A DNA stretch of 64,000 bases from contig NZ_JACJRQ010000017.1 in assembly GCF_014697355.1 (NCBI RefSeq), positions 1 through 64,000 of the forward strand. The letters are read 5' to 3'. Position numbers and translations under genes: made by a program. The DNA comes from Nostoc calcicola FACHB-3891. Lineage in GTDB: Bacteria; Cyanobacteriota; Cyanobacteriia; Cyanobacteriales; Nostocaceae. The stretch's first letter is position 1; the number at the start of each line of letters is the position of its first letter. Of this stretch, positions 19,305 through 27,407 are shown one piece after another. The notes beneath the pieces are model-generated. The model saw only the letters and a program-made list of their open reading frames with translations, had not been told where the DNA came from and did no database searches.

Positions 19305-20468
19305 GTGGGGAGTCAGCCTGTGAATCTGGGTCAATGGATCGGTTTAATTGCGATCGTTCTTTCTTTATACATTTTGTGGCAAATTCGGGAAGTACTTTTA
19401 CTGATGTTTGCCGCTGTTGTGTTAGCCACCACCTTAAATCGGCTAGCGAAACGCTTTCAACGCTCAGGCATGAAGCGTGGATTCGCTGTCCTGTTGTCAG
19501 TCGCTATCTTTTTTGGACTAATTGTGGGTTTTTTCTGGCTAATTGTGCCACCTTTTGCACAGCAGTTTCAAGAATTAACCTATCGGGTTCCCGAAGGGTT
19601 TGGGCGCTTTAATAGTTGGCTTGACGGTCTAAGAACCCGCATCCCTGCTGAGTTGGTTCCCTACATTCCAGATTTCAACAGCCTGATCCAACAAGCACAG
19701 CCTTTTGTCAATCGGCTATTAGGAAACTCCTTCGCCTTCGTGTCTGGTTCCTTGGAAGTTGTCCTCAAGGTTTTACTAGTGCTGGTTTTAACAGGAATGT
19801 TATTAGCCGACCCCGTAGCTTACCGCAAAGTCTTTGTGCGGCTTTTTCCCTCATTTTATCGGCGACGGGTGGAAGGGATTTTAACGAAATGCGAAATTTC
19901 TTTGGGGGGGTGGGTGATAGGCGCTGTGATTGCTATGGGTGTAGTGGGATTGATGAGTGTAGTTGGCTTATCAATTTTGCATGTAAAAGCAGCGCTTGCT
20001 TTAGGAGTTTTGGCAGGATTTTTGAACTTAATTCCCAACCTCGGTCCGACGCTGAGTGTAGTACCAGCAATGGCGATCGCTCTCTTGGATGAACCTTGGA
20101 AAGCGATCGCTGTTTTGATTCTCTACTTTATTATTCAACAGGTTGAGAGTAATTTCATCACGCCCATTGTCATGGCGCATCAAGTCTCATTGCTACCAGC
20201 TGTCACCTTAATTGCCCAATTATTTTTCGTCACTTTTTTTGGCTTTTTAGGATTATTTCTCGCACTCCCTTTAACGGTTGTCGCTAAAATTTGGGTGCAA
20301 GAAGTATTGATTAAAGATGTTTTAGATGAATGGCGAAATGAACATCGACAAGAAACTGAGTTTGTAATCGTTTCTAAATCCCCTGAACTAGATGATCCTT
20401 GGACAACAGAAACTCCAGCTATCGATCGAGAGCGACCAATTGATGACACTTTAACCAAAGACGATTAA
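19305..20468 (+). CDS. AI-2E family transporter (PerM/YhhT-like permease)
   Basis: 387 residues with the family topology: two to three N-terminal helices, a soluble segment, then a C-terminal bundle with ALALGVLAGFLNLIPNLGP (about 228-246) and QQVESNFITPIVMAHQVSL (about 276-294), which are hallmark stretches. Members export autoinducer-2 or act as cation antiporters; the substrate here is unknown. The start is GTG (MGSQPVN). The last 40 residues form an acidic cytoplasmic tail. Confidence 0.9.
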   Translation: MGSQPVNLGQWIGLIAIVLSLYILWQIREVLLLMFAAVVLATTLNRLAKRFQRSGMKRGFAVLLSVAIFFGLIVGFFWLIVPPFAQQFQELTYRVPEGFGRFNSWLDGLRTRIPAELVPYIPDFNSLIQQAQPFVNRLLGNSFAFVSGSLEVVLKVLLVLVLTGMLLADPVAYRKVFVRLFPSFYRRRVEGILTKCEISLGGWVIGAVIAMGVVGLMSVVGLSILHVKAALALGVLAGFLNLIPNLGPTLSVVPAMAIALLDEPWKAIAVLILYFIIQQVESNFITPIVMAHQVSLLPAVTLIAQLFFVTFFGFLGLFLALPLTVVAKIWVQEVLIKDVLDEWRNEHRQETEFVIVSKSPELDDPWTTETPAIDRERPIDDTLTKDD

Positions 20469-20687
20469 TAATTGATAGATATAAGACTTGGATTTGAGTG
20501 TGTGAAAAAACTTCATAAAACTCGAAAAAAGTGATTGATTCTCTATTCCCTACGCCAATACAGCAGATTTCAAGTGAGTGACTTACACCATCTAGTTCTA
20601 GTAGCTAGGTCAATAGCCTATTCTAATTCCGAATTCTGCTGTAAGTTCAAAAATCAAAGCTGATTACTAGATGTTGGAGGGTAAAAG

Positions 20688-21434
20688 TTGAAACTTAATC
20701 AAGTGATAGCAGTTTTACAAACTGTTAAAGCTAATAGCGCAAAAGCAAAAACAAGTGTTTATCATCTGATTCAAAAAAATACAATATTTCAAGGAATTTC
20801 GCGGACATTCCAGCCAGTAGCAGAAGATGGTTTCGTATATCCTCCAGAAAATCAAACACTGCAAATGAAAGCAGAGGATTTACTGACTCAATTTGAGCAA
20901 GCTTGTACAGAATTATTTAACTTATGTGCTACCCAAGACTGGGCTAACGCCCAAGCCAAAGCAGATATAGTAGTTGATGGAACTACGATTTTACGAGAAG
21001 TACCAGTTTCTTATCTACTGTTTTTGGAAAAGCAATTAGCTGATATCAAAACGTTTATCTCAACGTTACCCATCTTGGATACTAGCGAATCTTGGCTTTA
21101 TGACCAACAGCAAGAATGCTTTGCTACGGAACCGAAATACACCACCAAGACCAAAAAAATAGTCAAGCCAGTGGTACTATATGAAGCCACAAAAGAACAT
21201 CCTGCCCAGGTGAAAGAATCTTCTGAAGATGTGCCAGAAGGAACTTGGCGAACAGTCAAATTTTCTGGGGCAATTTCCCAAGCTAGACAGAATGAATTAT
21301 TACGGCGAGTAGATAAACTGATGCAAGAGGTAATTTTTGCTAGAGAACAGGCAAATAGTTTAGAAGTTACTCAAAACAATCAAGTTGCCCGCTCAATCTT
21401 TGGCTACTTGTTTGCGCCCTCAACATTCAGGTAA
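20688..21434 (+). CDS. Conserved protein of unknown function next to the tRNA-like RNAs
   Basis: 248 residues, start TTG at 20688 chosen because a GGAGG (about 20675) sits at proper spacing and no ATG is near. The protein is soluble and mostly helical, with a long central helical stretch (MKAEDLLTQFEQACTELFNL) and a lysine-rich middle with KTKKIVKP. It ends FGYLFAPSTFR. No catalytic motif is recognised. The stop lies 7 bp before the flanking stem of the first permuted tRNA-like unit, and a strong terminator follows the second unit, so gene and RNAs may share a transcript. That proximity is the best clue to its job and suggests an RNA-associated role (inference). Confidence 0.75.
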   Translation: MKLNQVIAVLQTVKANSAKAKTSVYHLIQKNTIFQGISRTFQPVAEDGFVYPPENQTLQMKAEDLLTQFEQACTELFNLCATQDWANAQAKADIVVDGTTILREVPVSYLLFLEKQLADIKTFISTLPILDTSESWLYDQQQECFATEPKYTTKTKKIVKPVVLYEATKEHPAQVKESSEDVPEGTWRTVKFSGAISQARQNELLRRVDKLMQEVIFAREQANSLEVTQNNQVARSIFGYLFAPSTFR

Positions 21435-21440
21435 AATAGT

Positions 21441-21596
21441 CTTGGAGCGCAAGTTTAGTTTCAGTGTCTATAGGAAAATGTGTAGGTTCGAGTCCTACTC
21501 CCTCGACTTAATTAATTAAACCGAGGGATAGCCAAAAGGTAAAGGCACTCCTCGACACAATCAAAATCATATTTAGTCTTAGGCTATTGCTCCAAG
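21441..21596 (+). ncRNA. Permuted tRNA-like RNA, unit 1
   Basis: In order: flank stem CTTGGAGC (21441-21448); GTGTC (21464-21468); anticodon-stem 3' strand AGGA (21472-21475); 5-nt variable loop; T-arm GTAGG-TTCGAGT-CCTAC (21482-21498); acceptor 3' strand TCCCTCG (21499-21505); a 16-nt AT-rich loop; acceptor 5' strand CGAGGGA (21522-21528); TA; D-arm GCC-AAAAGGTAAA-GGC; anticodon-stem 5' strand TCCT (21549-21552); GACAC (21554-21558); flank stem GCTCCAAG (21589-21596). Every stem pairs. The T-loop consensus and the D-loop GG are present. The 3' half precedes its matching 5' half, so this is a circularly permuted tRNA gene or a YrlA-type tRNA mimic, not a normal tRNA. Confidence 0.75.
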
Positions 21597-21609
21597 CTCA
21601 TGTTAAAAA

Positions 21610-21770
21610 TTCACTTTCTGCATCAACCCTTGTGAATTAATGTCAGCGGTACACGAGTTCAAATCTCGTCCGGGTCTCCAAATATTTGACCTGGTAGTTT
21701 AGCGGTAAAACACCACGACTTAAAGATTAAATTTGCAAGAACCGGAAATTAACTAGGCAGAAATTGTGAA
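21610..21770 (+). ncRNA. Permuted tRNA-like RNA, unit 2
   Basis: Flank TTCACTTTCTGC (21610-21621) pairs with GCAGAAA-tt-GTGAA (21757-21770), 12 bp with a 2-nt bulge. Between them are T-arm ACGAG-TTCAAAT-CTCGT (21653-21669), acceptor 3' strand CCGGGTC (21670-21676), T at position 73, an encoded CCA (21678-21680), a 7-nt linker AATATTT, acceptor 5' strand GACCTGG (21688-21694), TA, and D-arm GTTT-AGCGGTA-AAAC (21697-21711). The anticodon stem is less clear: CACGA (21714-21718) can pair with TTGTG (21630-21634), leaving an 18-nt variable region. The order is again 3' half, then 5' half. Confidence 0.7.
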
Positions 21771-21804
21771 ACAACAACTGAAAGTTTTAAGCTTTTAGTA
21801 TCAA

Positions 21805-21842
21805 CCCCCAGGCATGGACATTGCTTGGGGGATTTCAATTTT
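21805..21842 (+). terminator. Rho-independent terminator after the tRNA-like units
   Basis: A 9-bp hairpin CCCCCAGGC (21805-21813) / GCTTGGGGG (21823-21831), followed by ATTTCAATTTT. It supports a plus-strand transcript ending just after unit 2. Confidence 0.75.
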
Positions 21843-21989
21843 AAGCAATCGATTAAACTAAAACTAAAAACCTGATTTTTCGTAGAGTAACAAAACCCAA
21901 CATCCTGAACATTTTGTTGGGTTTCACTGTCACTCAACACAACTTACTTTAACGACAGACAATAGCTAAGTAAAATCAGTTCATCAGGC

Positions 21990-22865
21990 TTATTTCTGAT
22001 TAGTTGCCTCTTTGTCTGACTCATTAGGTGATGCCGATTCTGTTTTCTCGGATTGCGTCTCGCTCGCTTGTTGCACTTGGTTGAGATGAATGTTATTCAC
22101 TTGAACAATAAAGTATTCTAGTGCCTGACTTGCTTTTTGTTGCTGTTGGATTTCATCAGACACATCATAGCAACGATAAGGTTGAGTTACTCCCAATATA
22201 AATTTCTCTTGTTCAGCTTCTAACAATTCAACGGCTGTGTTAGCTGCAATAGAATTCTTTTGAAAAGGAAAAGAGGTAACTATACTGGCAAGTATGGAAG
22301 CAAGAGCTGGGCAGAGAACAGGGAGCCACTTTAGCCAAGGTTGTCCTGATTCTAATTTGTCTACTAGAACTAAAATTGGTGTGACCCCTGATAAAATAAC
22401 TGTTGCTATTTGCAAACTGTAGTAAAGGTTCCTTGATACACCCCTAATTCTTTTATAATCATCAATTAAGTCTTGGCAATATTGTAAAGCCTTGCCTCTA
22501 GCTAAAGTCAGAGTATTTTGATTCCAAGAGTTATTATTAGCCAATAGATAAGTATAGAGTTCAGCCTTTCTGGTCAGTTCAGATCTGTCAGCCAATTTTT
22601 GAGAATCTTGAAAAACTTGTCGATTGATTAATAACAAAAAGAACAAAAAAGTTAGAGATATTACTCCATAAATTACTACTGTTTTCTCGTTTGAGAAAAA
22701 ACCAATAAATAGAACATCAGAAACAAAAATAGCAAGTAATAAATACTCAAGTACCTTTAAGGTAAATAACTTTCTTTCTTCTGCTGAAGAGGATAAATTT
22801 TCAACTTTATCAGAAATTTGACTTTGGTTTTTCTGTTCAAGATTAGTTAATTCAGAAGTAGTCAT
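21990..22865 (-). CDS. DUF4231/SLATT-like membrane protein
   Basis: 291 residues. An N-terminal helix pair (about residues 38-56 and 64-82) is followed by a soluble helical linker with DDYKRIRGVSRNLYYSLQ, then a second hydrophobic pair (about 150-170 and 177-198), a long amphipathic helix and a charged tail. This is the DUF4231-type relative of SLATT proteins, membrane proteins predicted in nucleotide-signalling conflict systems to form pores. No nucleotide cyclase or NTPase partner gene is adjacent. The family call is from topology and short motifs. Confidence 0.6.
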   Translation of the reverse strand: MTTSELTNLEQKNQSQISDKVENLSSSAEERKLFTLKVLEYLLLAIFVSDVLFIGFFSNEKTVVIYGVISLTFLFFLLLINRQVFQDSQKLADRSELTRKAELYTYLLANNNSWNQNTLTLARGKALQYCQDLIDDYKRIRGVSRNLYYSLQIATVILSGVTPILVLVDKLESGQPWLKWLPVLCPALASILASIVTSFPFQKNSIAANTAVELLEAEQEKFILGVTQPYRCYDVSDEIQQQQKASQALEYFIVQVNNIHLNQVQQASETQSEKTESASPNESDKEATNQK

Positions 22866-23714
22866 TGTCTTTTACTCAGTTTATTAACGGGTAAAATGTA
22901 GTAATATGAAAAATAGCAATTAGCAAAACTGCTTTTCAAGGGTATCAGTTAGAATACTTCGCCACAAAGCAGCGAAAAGTCGCTTACTAGAGATTTCAAG
23001 TTTGACTTTGCTTGTAGATGCATTCTACTTTCCCTAAAACTTCCATACATTTGGCATCAAAATCCCACTTTGCCTTTGCTCAGTTGCTTTAATAATGCTT
23101 GACAAAAACCATAAGTGTTTGTTTGGGTTGATGTAAAATGATTTAAGTCCACTGACTGTAGTCAATCCTAACCATACATACATTTGATTGATAAAGCAAG
23201 ACTTTTATTGTAGTAATTTTACGGATCTTTAGAGGATGGCTAGGACAGGATACTTAGCTACATTGTGTGGATTTAAGTTAAAAATTTTACTTTAGGATAT
23301 TGTCTATCGTCATGATAGTTACGGTGTTGTAAAGATCGTGCGTGCGATCGCCCCCAATGGCATTTGCGAGTCCAACAATAGGCTATCAGCTTGTTGTATG
23401 GACTTTGGCTGGCCTGGGCCCAATACGGTTCGGATAAGCAGTATGAACTTCCCTTGCGATCTGGGAAAAGGTTTTGGGGTAAGGGGTAAAGGATGTATTT
23501 GAAACCTTTCCCTTTTCCCTTTCCCCTTTCCCCTTTCCCTTTCCCCTTTCCCTTTTCCCTTTTCCCTTTCCCCTTTCCCCTTTCCCCTTTCCCCGAACCG
23601 TATTGGACATGCGCCTTAAAAAAAACTTGAGTTTTACAACTATTTCAAGAGGAAATTATCTCAGAGTCTGCCATTTATAAAAGAAGACAATAAAAGGCGC
23701 AAGTCCCCAATAAG
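22866..23714. other. Long spacer with a repeat element
   Basis: No gene is seen. The right part holds a candidate element bounded by 14-bp inverted ends, CCAATACGGTTCGG (23420-23433) and CCGAACCGTATTGG (23593-23606), with a CCCTTTC-type tandem repeat inside (about 23506-23597). The left part (22990-23380) is plain AT-rich sequence. Confidence 0.6.
23420..23606. mobile_element. MITE-like element with 14-bp perfect inverted ends
   Basis: The inverted ends are perfect (see the spacer entry). The interior is dominated by CCCTTTCC heptamer-like repeats. A half-copy of the end, AACCGTATTGGGG, occurs at about 59897. Confidence 0.55.
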
Positions 23715-24884
23715 ATGCGAACAATTGCAGAAATTAACGACAAAATTAGCCGCCAACGTGCGGTAGTGTTGACAACCGAAGAATTAAAAGCGCGAGTTGT
23801 AGAAATCGGTGTTACTAAAGCTGCTAAAGAAGTTGATGTCATTACTACTGGCACTTTTGAGCCAATGGAATCAAGTGGTGCAATTATTAATCTTGGGCAC
23901 ACTGACCCCCCGATAAAAATTCGCCGTTGCTGGTTAGATGGCGTTCCAGCTTACTCTGGTTTTGGAGCAGTAGATTTATATTTGGGTGCCAGTTGTGGTG
24001 TGGAAGCGATTGATGGCGAAGAAGTCCGAGAACGCGGCGGGGGTCATGTCATCCAAGATTTGATCGCTGGCAAACCTATACACGTCAGAGCGCAAGGACA
24101 AGTAACAGATTGTTACCCCAGAGCGACATTTGAAACTACAATTACTAGTCAAACAATCAATCAATTTTATTTATTTAATCCGCGTAATCTTTATCAAAAT
24201 TTTATTGTTGGTGTGAATGGTGGCGATCGCCCACTTTTCACTTACTTGGGGCCTTTACAACCACGTCTGGGGAATGCCGTTTACTCTAATCCCGGTGCGA
24301 TTTCCCCCTTACTCAACGACCCTGATTTACAACTCGTTGGTATAGGTACAAGAATTTTTTTAGGCGGTGGTGTTGGCTATGTCGCCTGGGAAGGCACTCA
24401 GCACTTTCCCTTACAAAAGCGTTTAGCCAATCGCACACCCATTGGGCCTGCCGCTACTCTAGCTTTAATTGGCGATGCCAAGCAAATGGATGCTCATTGG
24501 GTGCGGGGTTGCTACTTCAAAAGTTACGGGCCTTCATTGATGTTAGGTGTTGGTATACCGCTCCCCGTATTAAATGAACAAGTAGTTGAACACTGTGCCG
24601 TACAAGATCGAGACTTAGTAGCCCCAATAGTAGACTTTTCCATTCCCCGGCGTGTCCGTCCCACCTTTGGTTTAGTGAGTTACGCTCAACTTAAATCTGG
24701 CCGGATTACCATAGAGGGCAAAGCAGTACGCTGTGCCCCCTTAGCGAGTTTGTTTTTTTCCAGGCAAGTTGCCCTAGAGTTAAAACAGTGGATTGAAGCA
24801 GGTAAGTTTACCCTTACAGAACCAGTTTCTCCAATTCCGATGGAGCGTTCTTTTTTACCCCAAGATCGTTGGACGGATTTTTGA
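23715..24884 (+). CDS. DUF39 / homocysteine biosynthesis-type protein
   Basis: 389 residues, start ATG at 23715. It matches the DUF39 family seen in methanogens and cyanobacteria: MRTIAEINDKI at the N-terminus, TTGTFEPMESSGAIINLGH (about 44-62), and glycine-rich GTRIFLGGGVGYVAWEGTQH (about 211-230). Archaeal members are linked to making homocysteine from aspartate semialdehyde and sulfide. Archaeal forms often carry extra CBS or ferredoxin domains; this one is the bare core. It is monocistronic. Confidence 0.85.
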   Translation: MRTIAEINDKISRQRAVVLTTEELKARVVEIGVTKAAKEVDVITTGTFEPMESSGAIINLGHTDPPIKIRRCWLDGVPAYSGFGAVDLYLGASCGVEAIDGEEVRERGGGHVIQDLIAGKPIHVRAQGQVTDCYPRATFETTITSQTINQFYLFNPRNLYQNFIVGVNGGDRPLFTYLGPLQPRLGNAVYSNPGAISPLLNDPDLQLVGIGTRIFLGGGVGYVAWEGTQHFPLQKRLANRTPIGPAATLALIGDAKQMDAHWVRGCYFKSYGPSLMLGVGIPLPVLNEQVVEHCAVQDRDLVAPIVDFSIPRRVRPTFGLVSYAQLKSGRITIEGKAVRCAPLASLFFSRQVALELKQWIEAGKFTLTEPVSPIPMERSFLPQDRWTDF

Positions 24885-24897
24885 TCTCGGGGAATAA

Positions 24898-24966
24898 GAA
24901 TTTTAGATTTTAGATTTTGGATTTTAGATTGAAATTTAATCCAAAATCTAAAATCCAAAATCCAAA
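24898..24966. repeat. Inverted GATTTTGGATTTTA repeat
   Basis: ATTTTAGATTTTGGATTTTAG is followed by its reverse complement around GAAATTTAATCC. It lies between convergent genes and could act as a bidirectional terminator. A similar inverted block lies at 44998-45067. Confidence 0.7.
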
Positions 24967-24984
24967 ATTGAATTGCCCCATGCC

Positions 24985-26004
24985 CTACTCTTGGGGTGGT
25001 TTCGGTCGCTTGATGGGCTTAGGAGTGGGTGTTTTGGGTATAGGTTTTGACACTATAGGGGTGTCGCCGCCTGCACTGCCTTTCTTGATGGGACGGGGGG
25101 TGTCGCTACCGCGTCTGGGTGGGAATGGTTTTCTACCACCACGAGGAGCTCCTTTAAATCCTGGTTTGCGTTTTTTGGGCAAATCAGCGATCGCCTCAGC
25201 TTTTTCTACGACTAAAACATCAGCTTCCCGCTTGGCTTGGAAGTCCCAGAATTTTCCCACTGCTTTGGTTGTCAGCACACCCCTCAATTTCAACTTAAAA
25301 TATTTGGGTTTGTCAGTTGGTTTGCGTGGAGCTTGCCTAATTTTGACTACCAAGCTCTTAGCATCAAAAGACTGGTATACTACCTCACCACGAACAGAAA
25401 AGCCACCATCTGCAATTTCTGATGAGGGTATCAGGGCACCTGTACTGAGTTCAGAATTGAGTTCAGAGTTTTCGGATAAGCCATCATCGGGCGTTTCTAC
25501 CTCTTGTGACTCCGAGTCTGGTTCGTCCTCATCTATAAAGTTTTTAGCCAGATTTTCTGGCTCCCAAACTCCAACGATTTGGATGTGCAAAGTATCATTT
25601 TCTTGTCTTGTACGTGGATATACTACCCACAAATGTTCTTTCTCTAAGTCTAGGTGATTCTTGACTAGGCTCATAATCCGCCCTAAAAGGACAGCATTGA
25701 GTTCTACACCATCTGGGGTCAGCAGTGTACCTTGGGTAAATTGTTCGCTGCTAGCGTGATAACGGCCTCGGACTAAGCCGATGGCTCGATATTGCATCGG
25801 CTCACTGGGAGGCGGAATCGGTTGTTGTCGATTAATTAAGTTCCCATTTGAGTCAGTTTCGGTGGAGTTAGCAGGGGAATTTTCAACTTTAGAGGACAGG
25901 GCTGCTACTGTATTAACACTAGCGGCTGCCTCTATTTTATTGAGACCCTGGTTAGAGGCAGAAGAATTAGAAGGTTCAGGCAACGGCATCAGGTCGGAAT
26001 TCAT
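24985..26004 (-). CDS. Conserved cyanobacterial protein with proline- and basic-rich tail
   Basis: 339 residues from the preferred start at 26004, where AAGGAG sits 5 bp before ATG (MNSDLMPLPEPS); an in-frame upstream ATG at 26103 lacks this. The N-terminal 80 residues are low-complexity (Ser/Asn/Pro). A central globular domain starts about RAIGLVRGRYHASSEQFTQG and continues past EHLWVVYPRTRQ. The tail (about 270-339) is rich in Pro, Lys, Arg and Gly (KKRKPGFKGAPRGGRKPFPP), suggesting nucleic-acid or membrane-surface binding. Function unknown. Confidence 0.75.
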   Translation of the reverse strand: MNSDLMPLPEPSNSSASNQGLNKIEAAASVNTVAALSSKVENSPANSTETDSNGNLINRQQPIPPPSEPMQYRAIGLVRGRYHASSEQFTQGTLLTPDGVELNAVLLGRIMSLVKNHLDLEKEHLWVVYPRTRQENDTLHIQIVGVWEPENLAKNFIDEDEPDSESQEVETPDDGLSENSELNSELSTGALIPSSEIADGGFSVRGEVVYQSFDAKSLVVKIRQAPRKPTDKPKYFKLKLRGVLTTKAVGKFWDFQAKREADVLVVEKAEAIADLPKKRKPGFKGAPRGGRKPFPPRRGSDTPRPIKKGSAGGDTPIVSKPIPKTPTPKPIKRPKPPQE

Positions 26005-26427
26005 AAAAACTCCTTGCGGCGGAGACACATCCCATTGTGGGATTTTACAAAGGCAGCTGGAAAGAGCGTTTGTGCGGCTGATGAAAGTATATTTACTTTT
26101 CACAAAGTCACACCAAAGTACTCTAACAATCCTAAAGGCGCTAAATTTAGTGTGTAAACACTAAAAGTCTAATCTAGCGCCCAGACACTAGTTTCGGAAG
26201 CATATCATAGCTACAATTCTGACGGCTCCTCCTAAAGTCATCACTTACTTTAGCAGTGTGGATAGTTAATTGTTATAAAATTCACAGGCAATGGGTGATA
26301 TTCCGCAAAGTTTTGGAAATTTTTAACTTTACAAAACTTTGAGCAGAGACCCGTACTCCTTCTAGGGGTAAGAGCGTCAACAAATTTAAATCATAATGTC
26401 ATTAGAGTTCAGGAGAAAGACAAAACT
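26005..26427. other. Divergent promoter region
   Basis: Spacer between two divergent genes; no gene, RNA or repeat is recognised. Part of it can be read as a 33-codon extension of the gene to the left. Confidence 0.5.
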
Positions 26428-27321
26428 GTGTCTCAACCGCGCAATCGCTGGGTAGTTCAAGTGATCTTGGTGCTGGCAATTCTTGCTTTTGTGAGTGTTT
26501 CGGTGATTCCCATATTTGGAGCGCTTAATAATGCGCCATCTTCAAGCCAGAATAACCCTAGCACCAGAGGCAGTTCTACTTCCTCGGATCAAAAATCAAA
26601 ATTAGAAGACCAAGTACGAGGATATGAACTGGTTTTACAAAGGGAACCAGAAAATCAAACTGCGCTCAAAGGCTTATTAGAGGCGCGGCTACAATTACTC
26701 AGTCAAAAAGAAAAAGGTGAGGTTAAACCATCTGATATTCAAGTTGTTATTGAACCTCTAGAAAAGCTTGCTAAACTGAATCCCGAACAGTCAGAATACG
26801 CAGTGTTGCTGGCTCAAGCCAAACAGCAAATAGGCGATCGCGAAGGAGCCGCCCAAGCTTATCGCTCGATTTTAGACACGAAACCTGGTGATTTAAAGGC
26901 TTTGCAAGGAATGGTAGCTCTGTTGATGAGTCAGCAACGCCCCGAAGCAGCCATTGGTTTGTTGCAAGATACTCTCACTCAGGCAGCCCAAACAAATACA
27001 AATCAGCCTGGAAGCATCGACACAGTTGCTGTGCAAGTGCTGTTAGGTTCTGTTCACGCCTCCCAGAAACGCTACGCCCAAGCCGCCTCTGCATATGACC
27101 AAGCAATTAAGAAAGATCCTAAGGATTTTCGCCCCGTTGTGGCAAAAGCAATGCTCCTGAAACAACAGGGCAAAAACGCACAAGCAAAACCTTTATTTGA
27201 TAGTGCCGCAGCTTTAGCACCTGCTCAATACAGGGACGAAATTAACAAAGCTGCAACTGCTCCTTCCGCTCCTAATCCTGCTGCACCTAGCGCACCTTCA
27301 CCGGAAAGTAAACCTAAGTGA
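26428..27321 (+). CDS. TPR protein with N-terminal membrane anchor
   Basis: 297 residues, start GTG with AGGAG about 15 bp upstream. One transmembrane segment (about residues 9-29, VQVILVLAILAFVSVSVIPIF) is followed by a serine-rich linker and four to five TPR motifs, for example REPENQTALKGLLEARLQLL and RYAQAASAYDQAIKKDPKDF. The tail is Pro/Ala-rich (PAAPSAPSPESKPK). It probably scaffolds a complex at the plasma or thylakoid membrane; the partner is unknown. It converges on the transporter gene. Confidence 0.85.
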   Translation: MSQPRNRWVVQVILVLAILAFVSVSVIPIFGALNNAPSSSQNNPSTRGSSTSSDQKSKLEDQVRGYELVLQREPENQTALKGLLEARLQLLSQKEKGEVKPSDIQVVIEPLEKLAKLNPEQSEYAVLLAQAKQQIGDREGAAQAYRSILDTKPGDLKALQGMVALLMSQQRPEAAIGLLQDTLTQAAQTNTNQPGSIDTVAVQVLLGSVHASQKRYAQAASAYDQAIKKDPKDFRPVVAKAMLLKQQGKNAQAKPLFDSAAALAPAQYRDEINKAATAPSAPNPAAPSAPSPESKPK

Positions 27322-27380
27322 TGGGGATTGGGAGGTGTGGGAGGTGTGGGAGGTGTGGGAGGTGTGGGAAGTATAAATTC
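27318..27380. repeat. GGGAGGTGT tandem repeat
   Basis: Four to five copies of GGGAGGTGT lie between convergent genes. Confidence 0.8.
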
Positions 27381-27407
27381 TCTTTCTCCCCACACTCCCC
27401 CATCCCG

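Noticed and set aside
21441..21770. tmRNA (ssrA), possibly of the permuted two-piece type
   Set aside because: The 5' halves are real tRNA D-arms with GG in the loop, no tag reading frame is seen, and there are two different units. The tmRNA 5' consensus is absent.
21441..21770. Natural permuted group I intron-exon arrangement around the tRNA halves
   Set aside because: The flanks give only about 90-150 nt of possible intron per unit, too little for a group I core, and no P7-like core could be found by eye.
21441..21770. Ordinary tRNAs with an intron (5' half of unit 1 joined to 3' half of unit 2)
   Set aside because: Acceptor strands CGAGGGA and CCGGGTC do not pair, while each half pairs perfectly with the half in permuted order.
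23386..23610. Lys/Gly-rich small protein
   Set aside because: It is a translation of a CCCTTTC heptamer tract, a known non-coding repeat type.
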